A DNA stretch of 64,000 nt from contig NC_009675.1 in assembly GCF_000017505.1 (NCBI RefSeq), positions 1,116,001 to 1,180,000 on the forward strand, written 5' to 3'. This DNA comes from Anaeromyxobacter sp. Fw109-5 (GTDB taxonomy: Bacteria > Myxococcota > Myxococcia > Myxococcales > Anaeromyxobacteraceae). Shown piece after piece: positions 37,891-46,700 of this stretch. The notes below the pieces were generated by a model that was not told the DNA's origin, made no database searches, and saw nothing but the letters and a program-made list of their open reading frames with translations. The position numbers were made by a program, and so were the translations under genes. Position 1 is the first letter of the stretch. Every line of letters starts with the position of its first letter.

Positions 37891-38466
37891 ATGAGCGTCT
37901 ACCAGCTCCTCATCTTCGTCCACGTGCTCGGGGCCGTGGGCGTCTTCGTGGCGATGGGCATCGAGGCGGTCTCGGTGCCCCGCCTGCAGCGGGCCGAGAC
38001 GCCCGCGGAGGCCCGCGAGGCGCTGCGCGCCGTCGCGCCGTCCGGGCGGCTCGGCCCCCTCGCCATGCTCACCGCGCTCGTCTCGGGCGTGTGGATGATG
38101 GCGGTGGCCTGGCGGCACCAGGCCTGGATCGTGACCGCCTTCATCGCGCTCGTCGGCATGGGGCTGGCCGGCGGCGCCGTCACCGGCCGCGGCCTGCGGC
38201 GGCTCGGCGCCGCCCTCGCCGCCGAGCGCGGGGCGGTGCTCTCCGAGACGTTCCGCGCGGTCCGGTCGGGCGTTCCGCTCGCGGCGTCGCTGCGCGTCCG
38301 CACGGCGCTCGGGGTCGGCATCCTGGCCCTCATGACCATGAAGCCGGACACCGGCGGCGCCTGGCTCATCCTGCTGGCGGCCGGGCTGGCGGCGCTCGTC
38401 GCGGCCGTGCCGCTCGCCGGCCGCCGCGCGCCGCTGGCGCCCTCCCCGGCGCGCGACGCGAGCTGA
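37891..38466 (+). CDS. DUF2269-like four-helix membrane protein
   Basis: A 191-residue inner-membrane protein with about four or five hydrophobic helices. The start YQLLIFVHVLGAVGVFVAMGIEA has the HxxGA pattern of DUF2269 and related quinone- or haem-like membrane proteins; VSGVWMMAVAW and LRVRTALGVGILALMTMKP follow. AAGGAGGCG lies nine bases before ATG 37891. The upstream sigma-54 element and palindrome put it in the proposed efflux regulon. Function is unknown; it may modulate membrane permeability or sense the inducer. Confidence 0.75.
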   Translation: MSVYQLLIFVHVLGAVGVFVAMGIEAVSVPRLQRAETPAEAREALRAVAPSGRLGPLAMLTALVSGVWMMAVAWRHQAWIVTAFIALVGMGLAGGAVTGRGLRRLGAALAAERGAVLSETFRAVRSGVPLAASLRVRTALGVGILALMTMKPDTGGAWLILLAAGLAALVAAVPLAGRRAPLAPSPARDAS

Positions 38467-38498
38467 GCGGTGCCGGCGCCCGTGCCCGGCGCTGGCGG

Positions 38499-39479
38499 TC
38501 ACGCCGCCGCGCCGGGCGCGCGCGCCTCCTTGTCGGCGAGGTACCGCTCGAGGGAGCACCCTTCGCAGACCGGCGTGTCCTGCGTCACCGCCGCGGCCAG
38601 CCGGCCGCACCCGCAGCGCTGCAGGCGCTCGACGAGGAAGGTGGCCGCCTCGGCGACGATCCGCGCATCCCGGAGGATGCGCCGGTGCCCGAGCCCCGAC
38701 GTGCTGAGGAGCCTCGCGCCGGGCCAGGCCGCCGCCACGGCCGCGCCGTCGCCCCAGGGCACCTCGCCGTCGCCGCGATCGTGGACGACCAGCGCGGGCG
38801 TGCGGAGCGCCGCGGCGAGCCGCGGCACCGCCAGCTCCGCCATCCGGACCCCGACGCGTCGCTCGATGCGGAGTCGCAGCGCCCCGCGAGCGCGCGCGTC
38901 GAGCCGCAGGTGAGAGGAGAAGGCCTCCAGCCACTCGGTGGGGGTGCGCGGAGGCGCGACGAGCACCGCGGCGTCGAGCGCGAGGCCCCGGTGGAGCGCG
39001 AGCGCCAGCGCCGCGCCACCGAGGGAATGCCCGACGGCAGCGCGGGGGCGGAACCGGGCGGCGACGGCGCCGACGGCGGCGGCGAGCTCGGGCAGGCTGG
39101 TCGTCCTGCCCGTCGACGCGCCATGCGCAGGCCCGTCGAAGCTGACGACGGAGCAACCCGCCTCGAGGAGCGGCGGGGCGAAGGACGCGAGCTGGTCGCC
39201 GCGGCCGCCCCATCCATGCACGAGGAGCACGGCGGGCCCGCTCCCGGCGCGGAAGCCGCGCAGCGTCGCCCCGGGGGTCTCGACGACGAACGGCACCGTG
39301 CCGGCGAGCGCGTCCCGGCCGCGGCGTGGCTTCCGGGGCCGGGGGGGCGTCATGAAGAGGCGGGCGGCGAGCCGCGCCGCGACGGCGGGGGCGACGGACT
39401 GCAGGGCGCCCAGCGCCACGCGGGCGCCGCGCTGCGAAAAAGAACGACCGATCGTGCTATTTCCATGGCGTGCGCTCAC
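38499..39479 (-). CDS. Alpha/beta-fold hydrolase, TetR-linked
   Basis: A 326-residue alpha/beta hydrolase. It has the oxyanion motif LLVHGWGGRGDQ, nucleophile Ser in VGHSLGGAAL (near residue 165), an acidic residue in VVHDRGDGEVPW and His in SGLGHRRILRD. A Cys-rich C-terminal extension (CGCGRLAAAV ... CEGCSLERYLADKEA) gives four cysteines spaced like a small zinc site. The start is GTG 39479, preceded by GAGGAGAG; GTG 39419 is an alternative that would place the TetR operator (39443-39455) just outside the gene. It lies 29 bp downstream of the TetR gene on the same strand. The substrate is unknown. Confidence 0.82.
   Translation of the reverse strand: MSARHGNSTIGRSFSQRGARVALGALQSVAPAVAARLAARLFMTPPRPRKPRRGRDALAGTVPFVVETPGATLRGFRAGSGPAVLLVHGWGGRGDQLASFAPPLLEAGCSVVSFDGPAHGASTGRTTSLPELAAAVGAVAARFRPRAAVGHSLGGAALALALHRGLALDAAVLVAPPRTPTEWLEAFSSHLRLDARARGALRLRIERRVGVRMAELAVPRLAAALRTPALVVHDRGDGEVPWGDGAAVAAAWPGARLLSTSGLGHRRILRDARIVAEAATFLVERLQRCGCGRLAAAVTQDTPVCEGCSLERYLADKEARAPGAAA
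39443..39455. promoter_or_regulatory. TetR operator copy near hydrolase start
   Basis: AACGACCGATCGT, one base different from the palindrome before the TetR gene at 40121-40134. The flanking CTATTT/AAATAG is also shared in inverted orientation. It lies within the first codons if the hydrolase starts at 39479, or 24 bp upstream if it starts at 39419. Confidence 0.5.
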
Positions 39480-39508
39480 GGCTCTCTCTCCTCTTCGGTT
39501 CGACGGCG

Positions 39509-40105
39509 TCACCTCCGCGGCCGCGCGCCGGCGAGGAGCCGCTCGAACGCGGCCTCCGCCCGCTCGCGCGAGCGCGGATCTCGAAGGAGCCGGCTGTGCG
39601 AGTTCCAGGCGAGCCCGATGCCGTGGATCTCGAAGGCCAGCTGGGCGGGGTCGACGTCCGCGCGGAAGTGGCCGAGCTCCTGGCCGCGCCGCACGATCCG
39701 CGAGAGCGTGGAGAGCCACTGGCGCTGGATCTCGACGAGGAGATCCCGGGCCGCGCCAGGCCGATCGTCGAGCTCCGCCGCGGCGGCGACGAAGACGCAG
39801 CCGCCGGGCTGACGGACCCGCTTCGGCCACTCGAACCAGTTCTCGAACAGCGCGCGCAGCCGCGGCTCGCCCGCCGGGCGGGCGAGCGCGGGGCGGACGA
39901 CCACCTCGGCGAACCGCTCGGCGGCGCGCTCGAGCGTGCGAACCTGGAGATCCTCCTTCGACGCGAAGTGCGCGAAGAGCCCGCTCTTCGAGAGCGCGAG
40001 CTCCTCGGCGAGCCGGCCGATGGTCACCCCCTCGAGCCCGAGCTCGCTCGCCATCCGCAGCGCGCGATCCAGGATCACCTCGCGCGTCTTCTCGCCCTTG
40101 CGCAT
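39509..40105 (-). CDS. TetR/AcrR-family transcriptional regulator
   Basis: A 198-residue repressor. The N-terminal helix-turn-helix reads TREVILDRALRMASELGLEGVTIGRLAEELALSKSGLFAHFASKEDL, with the recognition helix SKSGLFAHF. The C-terminal ligand domain resembles the TetR_C_33/YcdC-like group (WFEWPKRVRQPGGCVFVAAAAE). The start is ATG 40103-40105. A palindrome with AACGA/TCGTT arms lies 16 bp upstream, giving autoregulation. It is divergent from the outer-membrane protein gene and shares its intergenic region with palindrome copy 3. Confidence 0.9.
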   Translation of the reverse strand: MRKGEKTREVILDRALRMASELGLEGVTIGRLAEELALSKSGLFAHFASKEDLQVRTLERAAERFAEVVVRPALARPAGEPRLRALFENWFEWPKRVRQPGGCVFVAAAAELDDRPGAARDLLVEIQRQWLSTLSRIVRRGQELGHFRADVDPAQLAFEIHGIGLAWNSHSRLLRDPRSRERAEAAFERLLAGARPRR

Positions 40106-40120
40106 GACCCCCGAAAATAG

Positions 40121-40134
40121 AACGACCGTTCGTT
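40121..40134. promoter_or_regulatory. TetR operator upstream of tetR
   Basis: AACGA-CCGT-TCGTT is a perfect 5-bp inverted repeat with a 4-bp spacer, preceded by AAAATAG, 16 bp before the TetR start codon. A related sequence lies at 39443-39455. Confidence 0.55.
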
Positions 40135-40178
40135 TCTGGAAAGGACCCGCCCGGGCGGGACCGGCGCGCGCGCCGCTT

Positions 40179-40193
40179 GCTCACGCCCTGAGC
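40179..40193. promoter_or_regulatory. Regulon palindrome copy 3
   Basis: GCTCA-CGCCC-TGAGC followed by GATCTGC, in the region between the TetR gene and the outer-membrane protein gene. It lies 84 bp before a sigma-54-like element. Confidence 0.7.
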
Positions 40194-40277
40194 GATCTGC
40201 ACAGCGCGCTGCGCACCCGCCGGGGCGGGGCGCCGCGACCTCCCGAGAAAAGCGGCGCCGCGCGTGCGCGCCTCGGC

Positions 40278-40293
40278 TGGCGCGCGCGCTGCA
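40278..40293 (+). promoter_or_regulatory. Sigma-54 promoter for the outer-membrane protein gene
   Basis: TGGCGCGCGCGCTGCA keeps the invariant GG/GC spacing and the TGC(A) end of the -12 box. It is 75 bp before the start codon at 40369 and 84 bp after palindrome copy 3. Confidence 0.6.
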
Positions 40294-40368
40294 GAGGCGC
40301 GGTCCGTCGGCACCGCCGACGTTCGACGCAGCACATCGCCGGCGACCGCCGGGGAAGGAAGGCAGGAG

Positions 40369-40986
40369 ATGAAGGCTGCAAGGTGGAGTTTCGCTCTCGG
40401 CGCGGGGCTGCTGCTCGCCGCGGCGCCGGTGATCTCGAGCGCGCAGGGCTGGCGAGGGACGGAGGCCCGCGAGCAGACGCCTTACGGCGTCTACGTCCTC
40501 CTGGGAGGCGGCGTGACCGACTTCGCCGACGAGGACGTGAAGGACCGCTTCGACGTGGGCGGGACGTGGGACGCCCGCGTCGGGATCGGCAACCGCTTCT
40601 ACGTCGGCGGCGAGCTGGCCTACGTCGGCTCGGCGCTGAAGGCGGTCGGAGCGGGCCCGGATCTCGTGACGAACGGTGCGGAGGCCGTGCTCCGGCTCCA
40701 GTATCCGATCGCCAACGGGAGCTGGCTCGTGGAGCCCTTCGCGTTCGGCGGCATCGGCTGGAACCACCTGTCCGTCCAGGACGCGGCGCCCGGCGTGGAC
40801 GACACCGACGACGCGGGGGTCGTCCCGTTCGGCGGGGGGATCACCGTGGGCTACGATCGGCTCCTCCTCGACGCACGGTTCACCTACCGCACCGCCTTCG
40901 ACGAGGATCTCGCGCTCGCCGCGGGCGACGGCCCGGCGAGCCTCGAGCGGTGGGCCGTCTCGGGATCCGTCGGGTACGCGTTCTGA
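40369..40986 (+). CDS. Outer-membrane beta-barrel protein
   Basis: A 205-residue protein with a signal peptide (hydrophobic core about residues 8-22, LGAGLLLAAAPVISSAQG). It has alternating amphipathic strands (YGVYVLLGGGVTDF, RFYVGGELAYVGSALKAVG, LVEPFAFGGIGWNHL and LLLDARFTYRTAF) and ends in VSGSVGYAF with the C-terminal Phe used by the BAM machinery. It is a small OmpA/OmpW-like 8-strand barrel. The start is ATG 40369 with GGAAGGAAGG. The sigma-54 promoter and palindrome place it in the efflux regulon. A strong hairpin separates it from tolC. Confidence 0.82.
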   Translation: MKAARWSFALGAGLLLAAAPVISSAQGWRGTEAREQTPYGVYVLLGGGVTDFADEDVKDRFDVGGTWDARVGIGNRFYVGGELAYVGSALKAVGAGPDLVTNGAEAVLRLQYPIANGSWLVEPFAFGGIGWNHLSVQDAAPGVDDTDDAGVVPFGGGITVGYDRLLLDARFTYRTAFDEDLALAAGDGPASLERWAVSGSVGYAF

Positions 40987-41017
40987 TCGTGAGCCCGCGG
41001 GCGCCGCTCGCGGAGCC

Positions 41018-41048
41018 GGAGGGACCCCGGCCGTCGAGGGGTCCCTCC
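41018..41048. terminator. 11-bp perfect hairpin between the barrel gene and tolC
   Basis: GGAGGGACCCC and GGGGTCCCTCC form a perfect 11-bp stem with a 9-base loop, 32 bp after the outer-membrane gene. No T-tract follows. It could be a partial terminator that lowers tolC expression relative to the barrel protein. Confidence 0.55.
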
Positions 41049-41106
41049 CATCCATCCCCTCTAGCGCTGACGCAGGCGCGCGCCGGACCGCGCGCGAGGA
41101 GTGATC

Positions 41107-42411
41107 ATGCCGGTGAAGGTCTTGCTCGCGGCTTGCGGGCTCCTCGTCGCGGCCAGGGCGGGCGCGCTCCAGCCGCTCGAGGAGTTCCTGGACGGAGCGC
41201 GGAAGAGCGGAGTCGACAACGCCGAGGCGCGCGCGCTCCGCAGGCAGGCCGGCGCCGAGGCGCGCGCCGAGCTGGGCCGCGCGCTGCCGCGGCTGTCGCT
41301 GCGCGGCGAATACATCCGCAACGAGTTCGAGACGGTGCTGCAGCTCCCCGGCGCGGGAGGGGGGCCGGCCGAGAGGGTGACGGTCACGCCGCGCGACCAG
41401 CTCGACGGCACGGCCACCCTCGTGGTGCCGCTCGTCGACCTCGCCAGCTTCGCGCGCATCGGCGCGGCGCGGTCCGGAGCGAGGGCCGCCGAGCGGCAGG
41501 AGACCTCCACCGACCTCGCCTCCCAGGCGCGCGTGGTCCAGGACTACTACCAGCTCGTGGCCAACGTCGCGCTCGTGGGGGCCTCGAGCCGAGCGCTCGA
41601 GGTGGCTCGGGCCGGCCTGCGCATCGCGGAGGAGCGTCACGACGCCGGCTCCACCGGGCTGCTCGACGTGGATCGCGCGCGGGCCGAGGTGGAGCGCAAC
41701 GTCCAGCAGCTCGCGAGCGCGGAGCTCCAGGTCTCGCTCGTCGCGCGCGAGCTGCGCTCGCTCACCGGGATCGCCCCCGAGGTCGGTGGCGAGGCGCCGC
41801 TCGCGGACGATCTCCACGAGGAGCCCCCGCTCGAGCGGTTCCAGCCGGCGGACGACCAGCTCCCCGCCGTCGCGGCCGCGATCGAGAGCCGCGTCGCCGC
41901 GGACCGGCAGGCGAGGGCGCAGCGGTTCGTCCTCGTCCCCAGCCTCGACGCGAGCCTGACGGAGCGGGTCAGCAACGCCGAGGGCCTCGCGGGGAGGGAC
42001 GCCTACTGGCAGGCCGTCGTCGGCCTGAGCTGGTCCATCGACCTCACCACCCTCGCCGGGATCCGGGCCCAGGAGGCGGCGGCGGACGCCGCGCGCGCGA
42101 GGGAGGAGCGCGTCCGCCTCGCGGCGCGAGACGACATCCACCGCGCGTGGGCGAGCGTGCGGACGCACATCGCGCGGAGCCGGTCCGCCCGCACGGAGGC
42201 GCAGGTCAGCGGGCGGGCGGCGGAGCTGGCGATGCAGCGATACCAGGCCGGCGCGGCGGCGCAGCTCGATCTCCTGCAGGCGCTGCGCGACGCCTTCAAC
42301 GCGGACGCCGCGCGCATCCAGGCGGATGCCGACCTGGTCAACGCGCGGGCCCAGCTCCGCCTCGCCGCGGGCGAGAGCCTGCTCCAGCGTTCGGGGAGGG
42401 GGGCGCCGTGA
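41107..42411 (+). CDS. TolC-family outer-membrane efflux channel
   Basis: A 434-residue outer-membrane factor. Signal peptide: hydrophobic residues 4-20 (KVLLAACGLLVAARAGALQ). The two-fold TolC repeat shows in long coiled helices (LASQARVVQDYYQLVANVALV and LLDVDRARAEVERNVQQL; IRAQEAAADAARAREERVRLAARDDIHRAW) and in the ending QLDLLQALRDAFNADAARIQADADLVNARAQLRLAAGE, each part of longer runs. ATG 41107 is preferred over GTG 41101 because GAGGAG lies at correct spacing. It forms the exit duct for the RND pump 167 bp downstream. Confidence 0.9.
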   Translation: MPVKVLLAACGLLVAARAGALQPLEEFLDGARKSGVDNAEARALRRQAGAEARAELGRALPRLSLRGEYIRNEFETVLQLPGAGGGPAERVTVTPRDQLDGTATLVVPLVDLASFARIGAARSGARAAERQETSTDLASQARVVQDYYQLVANVALVGASSRALEVARAGLRIAEERHDAGSTGLLDVDRARAEVERNVQQLASAELQVSLVARELRSLTGIAPEVGGEAPLADDLHEEPPLERFQPADDQLPAVAAAIESRVAADRQARAQRFVLVPSLDASLTERVSNAEGLAGRDAYWQAVVGLSWSIDLTTLAGIRAQEAAADAARAREERVRLAARDDIHRAWASVRTHIARSRSARTEAQVSGRAAELAMQRYQAGAAAQLDLLQALRDAFNADAARIQADADLVNARAQLRLAAGESLLQRSGRGAP

Positions 42412-42438
42412 CGCCCGCTCGTCGTCTCGGCCGGAGCT

Positions 42439-42453
42439 GCTCAGCGCCTGAGC
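42439..42453. promoter_or_regulatory. Regulon palindrome copy 4
   Basis: GCTCA-GCGCC-TGAGC followed by GATCCGC, 28 bp after tolC and 71 bp before a sigma-54-like element. It is proposed as the activator site for the RND operon. Confidence 0.7.
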
Positions 42454-42524
42454 GATCCGCTCAGGCGATCCGGGCCCGCGGCGGGCGGACGGCGCCAAAT
42501 CCACGCTGCGGCGCCTGCGGGCCG

Positions 42525-42540
42525 TGGCCCGCCGCCTGCA
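42525..42540 (+). promoter_or_regulatory. Sigma-54 promoter of the RND operon
   Basis: TGGCCCGCCGCCTGCA has the GG/GC spacing and sequence of a -24/-12 promoter, closely matching the element at 37823. The adaptor gene starts 38 bp after it, so the leader is short. Confidence 0.65.
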
Positions 42541-42577
42541 CGCATCCTGGAGTACTCGCTTCCCCTGGGGGCCGTTC

Positions 42578-43714
42578 ATGAAGAGCAGAACCCGGCAGTG
42601 GCTCGTGGTCGTCGTCGGTGTGGTCGTGGTCGTCGGCATCCTGGTCGGGGTGAAGGCGGGGCAGATCGTCGGCATGGTCCGCGCGGGCGAGTCGTTCGTG
42701 CCCCCTCCCGAGGCCGTCTCCTCGGCGAAGGTCGAGGCCACCCGCTGGGAGTCGGCGCAGGCGGCGATCGGCTCCCTCGTGGCGGTGCGGGGCGTGGTGC
42801 TCGGTGCCGAGCTGCCGGGCACCGTCCGCGAGATCGCGTTCGAGTCCGGGAGCACGGTGAAGCGGGGAGACGTGCTCGTGAAGCTCGACACGTCCGCCGA
42901 GGAGGCGCAGCTCGCCGCGGCGCGCGCCGAAGCGACCCTCGCGCGGCTCAGCCTGCGCCGCGCGGCGCGCCTGCGCGAGGGCGAGGCGAACGCGCAGGCC
43001 GATCTCGACGCGGCGGAGGCCAGGGCCAAGCAGGCGGAGGCCACCGTCGCGAACCTCACCGCGACCATCGCCAAGAAGACCATCCGCGCCCCCTTCGACG
43101 GGCGCATCGCGATCCGGCAGGTCGAGCTCGGGCAGGTGGTGTCGCAGGGCACCCCCATCGCCTCGCTCCAGTCCGTCACGCCGATCCACGCGGACTTCTG
43201 GCTGCCCCAGCAGGCCCTCGCGGAGCTCACGGCGGGTCAGCGCGTGCGCATGCGCACGGACGCCTTCCGCGACCAGGAGTGGGACGGCGAGATCACCACC
43301 GTCAACCCGGAGGTGGACGCCGCGACGCGCAACGTCCGCGTCCGGGCGACCTTCGAGAACGCCGATGGGCGGCTCCGGCCCGGGATGTTCGCCAAGGTGG
43401 ACGTGCTCGCCCCGGAGGAGCGCTCCGTGCTGGTCATCCCCGCCACCGCCGTGATCTTCGCGCCCTACGGCGACTCGGTGTTCGCCATCGAGGAGAAGAA
43501 GGACCCGGGCGGGAAGACGGTCGCCGTCGCCCGGCAGAAGTTCGTCCGCACGGGGGAGCGGAGGGGCGACCTCGTGGCGGTGGAGGACGGCCTCCAGGCC
43601 GGCGAGACGATCGTGAGCTCCGGCGCGTTCAAGCTGCGCAACGGCGCCTCGGTCACCGTGAACAACGCGCTCGCGCCGCGGGCGCAGCTCACCCCGAAGC
43701 CGACCGACGAGTGA
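42578..43714 (+). CDS. RND efflux periplasmic adaptor subunit (membrane fusion protein)
   Basis: A 378-residue HlyD/AcrA-type adaptor. It has an N-terminal membrane anchor (about residues 8-26, WLVVVVGVVVVVGILVGVK) with no lipobox cysteine. Then come a lipoyl half-motif (GAELPGTVREIAFESGSTVKRGDVLVKLD), an alpha-hairpin (residues 110-160), the second lipoyl half (IRAPFDGRIAIRQVELGQVVSQGTPI) and beta-barrel plus membrane-proximal domains (AGETIVSSGAFKLRNGASVTV). The start is ATG 42578. It lies 15 bp before the permease gene, in one operon under the sigma-54 promoter at 42525. Confidence 0.93.
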   Translation: MKSRTRQWLVVVVGVVVVVGILVGVKAGQIVGMVRAGESFVPPPEAVSSAKVEATRWESAQAAIGSLVAVRGVVLGAELPGTVREIAFESGSTVKRGDVLVKLDTSAEEAQLAAARAEATLARLSLRRAARLREGEANAQADLDAAEARAKQAEATVANLTATIAKKTIRAPFDGRIAIRQVELGQVVSQGTPIASLQSVTPIHADFWLPQQALAELTAGQRVRMRTDAFRDQEWDGEITTVNPEVDAATRNVRVRATFENADGRLRPGMFAKVDVLAPEERSVLVIPATAVIFAPYGDSVFAIEEKKDPGGKTVAVARQKFVRTGERRGDLVAVEDGLQAGETIVSSGAFKLRNGASVTVNNALAPRAQLTPKPTDE

Positions 43715-43729
43715 GGCGGCGGAGGCCCC

Positions 43730-46700
43730 ATGAGATTCACCGACCTGTTCATCCGCCGCCCCGTCATCGCCATCGTCGTGAGCCTCGTCATCGTCATCGC
43801 GGGGCTCCAGGCGATGCGCTCGCTCAACGCGAGGCAGTACCCCCGCAGCGAGAACGCCCAGATCATCGTGACCACGAGCTACGTGGGGGCGAACGCGGAG
43901 CTCGTGCGCGGCTTCATCACCACGCCGCTCGAGCGCGTGATCTCCTCCGCGGACGGCGTCGACTACATCGAGTCGGAGAGCAAGCAGAACCTCTCCACCA
44001 TCCGCGCCCGGCTGCGCCTCAACCACGACGCGACCCGGGCGCTCTCCGAGATCAGCGCGAAGGTCGACCAGGTGCGCGGCGACCTCCCGCCCGAGGCGGA
44101 GGTCCCCGTCCTGACCGTCGAGTCCGCCGACAGCGAGTTCGCGTCCGCCTACCTCAGCTTCTCCTCGGACATCCTCAAGCAGAACGAGATCACCGACTAC
44201 CTGGTGCGGGTCATCCAGCCCCGCCTCTCCGCCATCGAGGGCGTGCAGCGGGCCGACATCCTCGGCGCGCGGACCTTCGCGATGCGGATCTGGCTCAAGC
44301 CCGACCGCATGGCGTCCCTGAACGTCAGCCCGGCCCAGGTCCGTGAGGCGCTCGCCCGGAACAACTACCAGGCCGCGGTCGGCCAGACGAAGGGCTCGCT
44401 CGTCCAGGTCAACCTCACCACGAACACCGACCTGCGCTCGGTCCGGGAGTTCGAGCAGCTGCCCGTGCGGGAGCAGGACGGCGCGATCGTCCGGCTCGGC
44501 GACGTGGCGAGCGTGGTGCTCGGCGCGGAGGACTACGACGCCGCGGTGAACTTCACCGGCCAGACCGCGGTCTTCATCGGCGTGTGGGCGCTCCCGAACG
44601 CGAACTCGCTGGACGTCATCGAGCGCGTCCGGGCCGAGATGGACTCCCTCCAGAAGGAGATCCCCAGCCAGATCCAGGGGCGGGTCGCGTTCGACGCGAC
44701 CAGCTACGTCCGGGACGCCATCACCGAGGTGGAGCGGACCCTCGCCGAGACGCTGCTCATCGTGGTGATCGTCATCTTCCTGTTCCTCGGCTCGCTGCGC
44801 TCGGTGCTGGTGCCGGTGGTCGCCATCCCCGTCTCGCTCATCGGCGCCGTGTTCCTCATGCAGGCGTTCGGGTTCACCGTGAACCTCCTGACGCTGCTCG
44901 CCATCGTGCTCTCGGTCGGGCTCGTGGTGGACGACGCCATCGTCGTCGTCGAGAACGTCGAGCGCCACCTGCGCGAGGGGATGAAACCCGTGGACGCCGC
45001 GATCCGGGGCGCGCGCGAGCTCGTCGGCCCCATCATCGCGATGACCATCACGCTCGCCGCCGTCTACACGCCGATCGCCTTCCAGGGCGGGCTCACCGGC
45101 GCGCTGTTCCGCGAGTTCGCGCTCACGCTCTCGGGAGCGGTCGCCATCTCGGGCGTCGTCGCGCTGACGCTCTCTCCGGTGATGTCGGCGTTCCTCCTCC
45201 GCCAGGGCCGGGAGGAGCGGGGGCTCGCGGGCCGCATCAACCGTGGCTTCGATCGGTTGAGGGCGACGTACTCCCGGCACCTCGACGTCGGCCTCCGCTC
45301 CCGCGGGGCCATCTACGCAGCCTGGATCGCGGTGAGCGCCCTCACGCTCCTCATGTTCACCCAGGTCCCCAAGGAGCTCGCTCCGACGGAGGACCAGGGC
45401 TACGTGTTCGGCGTCGTCAACACGCCCGCCAACTCGACCCTGGATCAGATCACGCCGTCCACGCGGGAGGTGAACCGGACCGTGATGGCGATGCCGGAAT
45501 CGGAGTTCACCTTCCAGATCACCTTCCCGAACGGCGGCTTCTGGGGCGTCGTGTTCGAGCCGTGGGAGAAGCGGGATCGCACGGCGTTCGAGCTGCTCCA
45601 GGAGATCCAGGGCAGGGTCTCCTCCATCGCCGGCATCCAGACCTTCCCGATCCTGCCGCCCGCCCTCCCGGGAGGCGGCCAGTTCCCGGTCGAGTTCGTC
45701 ATCGCCTCGACCGCGGAGAGCGCGGAGATCCTGCAGTTCGCCAAGCAGCTGCAGGAGCGGGCCACGGCGAGCGGGATGTTCGCGTTCCCGCCGCTCATCG
45801 ACGTCAAGCTCGACCAGCCCTCGTCGGAGATCGAGATCGATCGCGAGAAGGTGGCGGAGCTGGGCCTCGACCTGCGCACCGTCGGGCAGGACCTGGGATC
45901 GGCGCTCGGGGGGGACTACGTCAACCGCTTCAGCATCGGCGGCCGCAGCTACAAGGTGATCCCGCAGCTCGTGCGCTCCGAGCGCCTCAACCCCGAGCAG
46001 CTCAAGGACATCTACGTCACCGGCCCTGCGGGCCAGCTCGTCTCGCTCGCGTCCATCGCCACGCTGCGTGACACCGTCACGCCCCGGACGCTCAACCGCT
46101 TCCAGCAGCTCAACGCCGTGAAGATCAGCGGCGTCGCCATCCGCCCGCTGGATCAGGCGCTCGGGTTCCTGGAGGACGAGGCCTCGCGGATCCTCCCCGA
46201 GGGCTACACCCTCGACTACACGGGCGAGTCGCGCCAGCTGCGGACGGAGGGGGACCGGTTCCTCCCCGCGTTCCTCCTCGCGGTGGTGCTGATCTTCCTC
46301 GTGCTCGCCGCGCAGTTCAACAGCTTCCGCGATCCGTTCGTGATCCTCGCCGGCTCGGTCCCGCTCGGCATGTTCGGCGCGGTCGTCATGATGTTCCTGA
46401 AGATGCCGAACCCCAACCTGCCGTTCTTCACCGACGGCTGGACCACCACCCTGAACGTCTACTCGCAGGTGGGCCTCGTGACGCTCATCGGGCTCGTCTC
46501 GAAGAACGGCATCCTCATCGTCGAGTTCGCGAACAAGCTCCAGGAGCAGGGGCACACCAAGCTCGACGCGGTCCGCGAGGCGGCGGCCACGCGCCTACGG
46601 CCGATCCTCATGACCAGCGTCGCCACGGTCCTCGGCCACTTCCCGCTGACCCTCGTGAGCGGGCCCGGCGCGGAGGCCCGGAACAGCATCGGCCTCGTGC

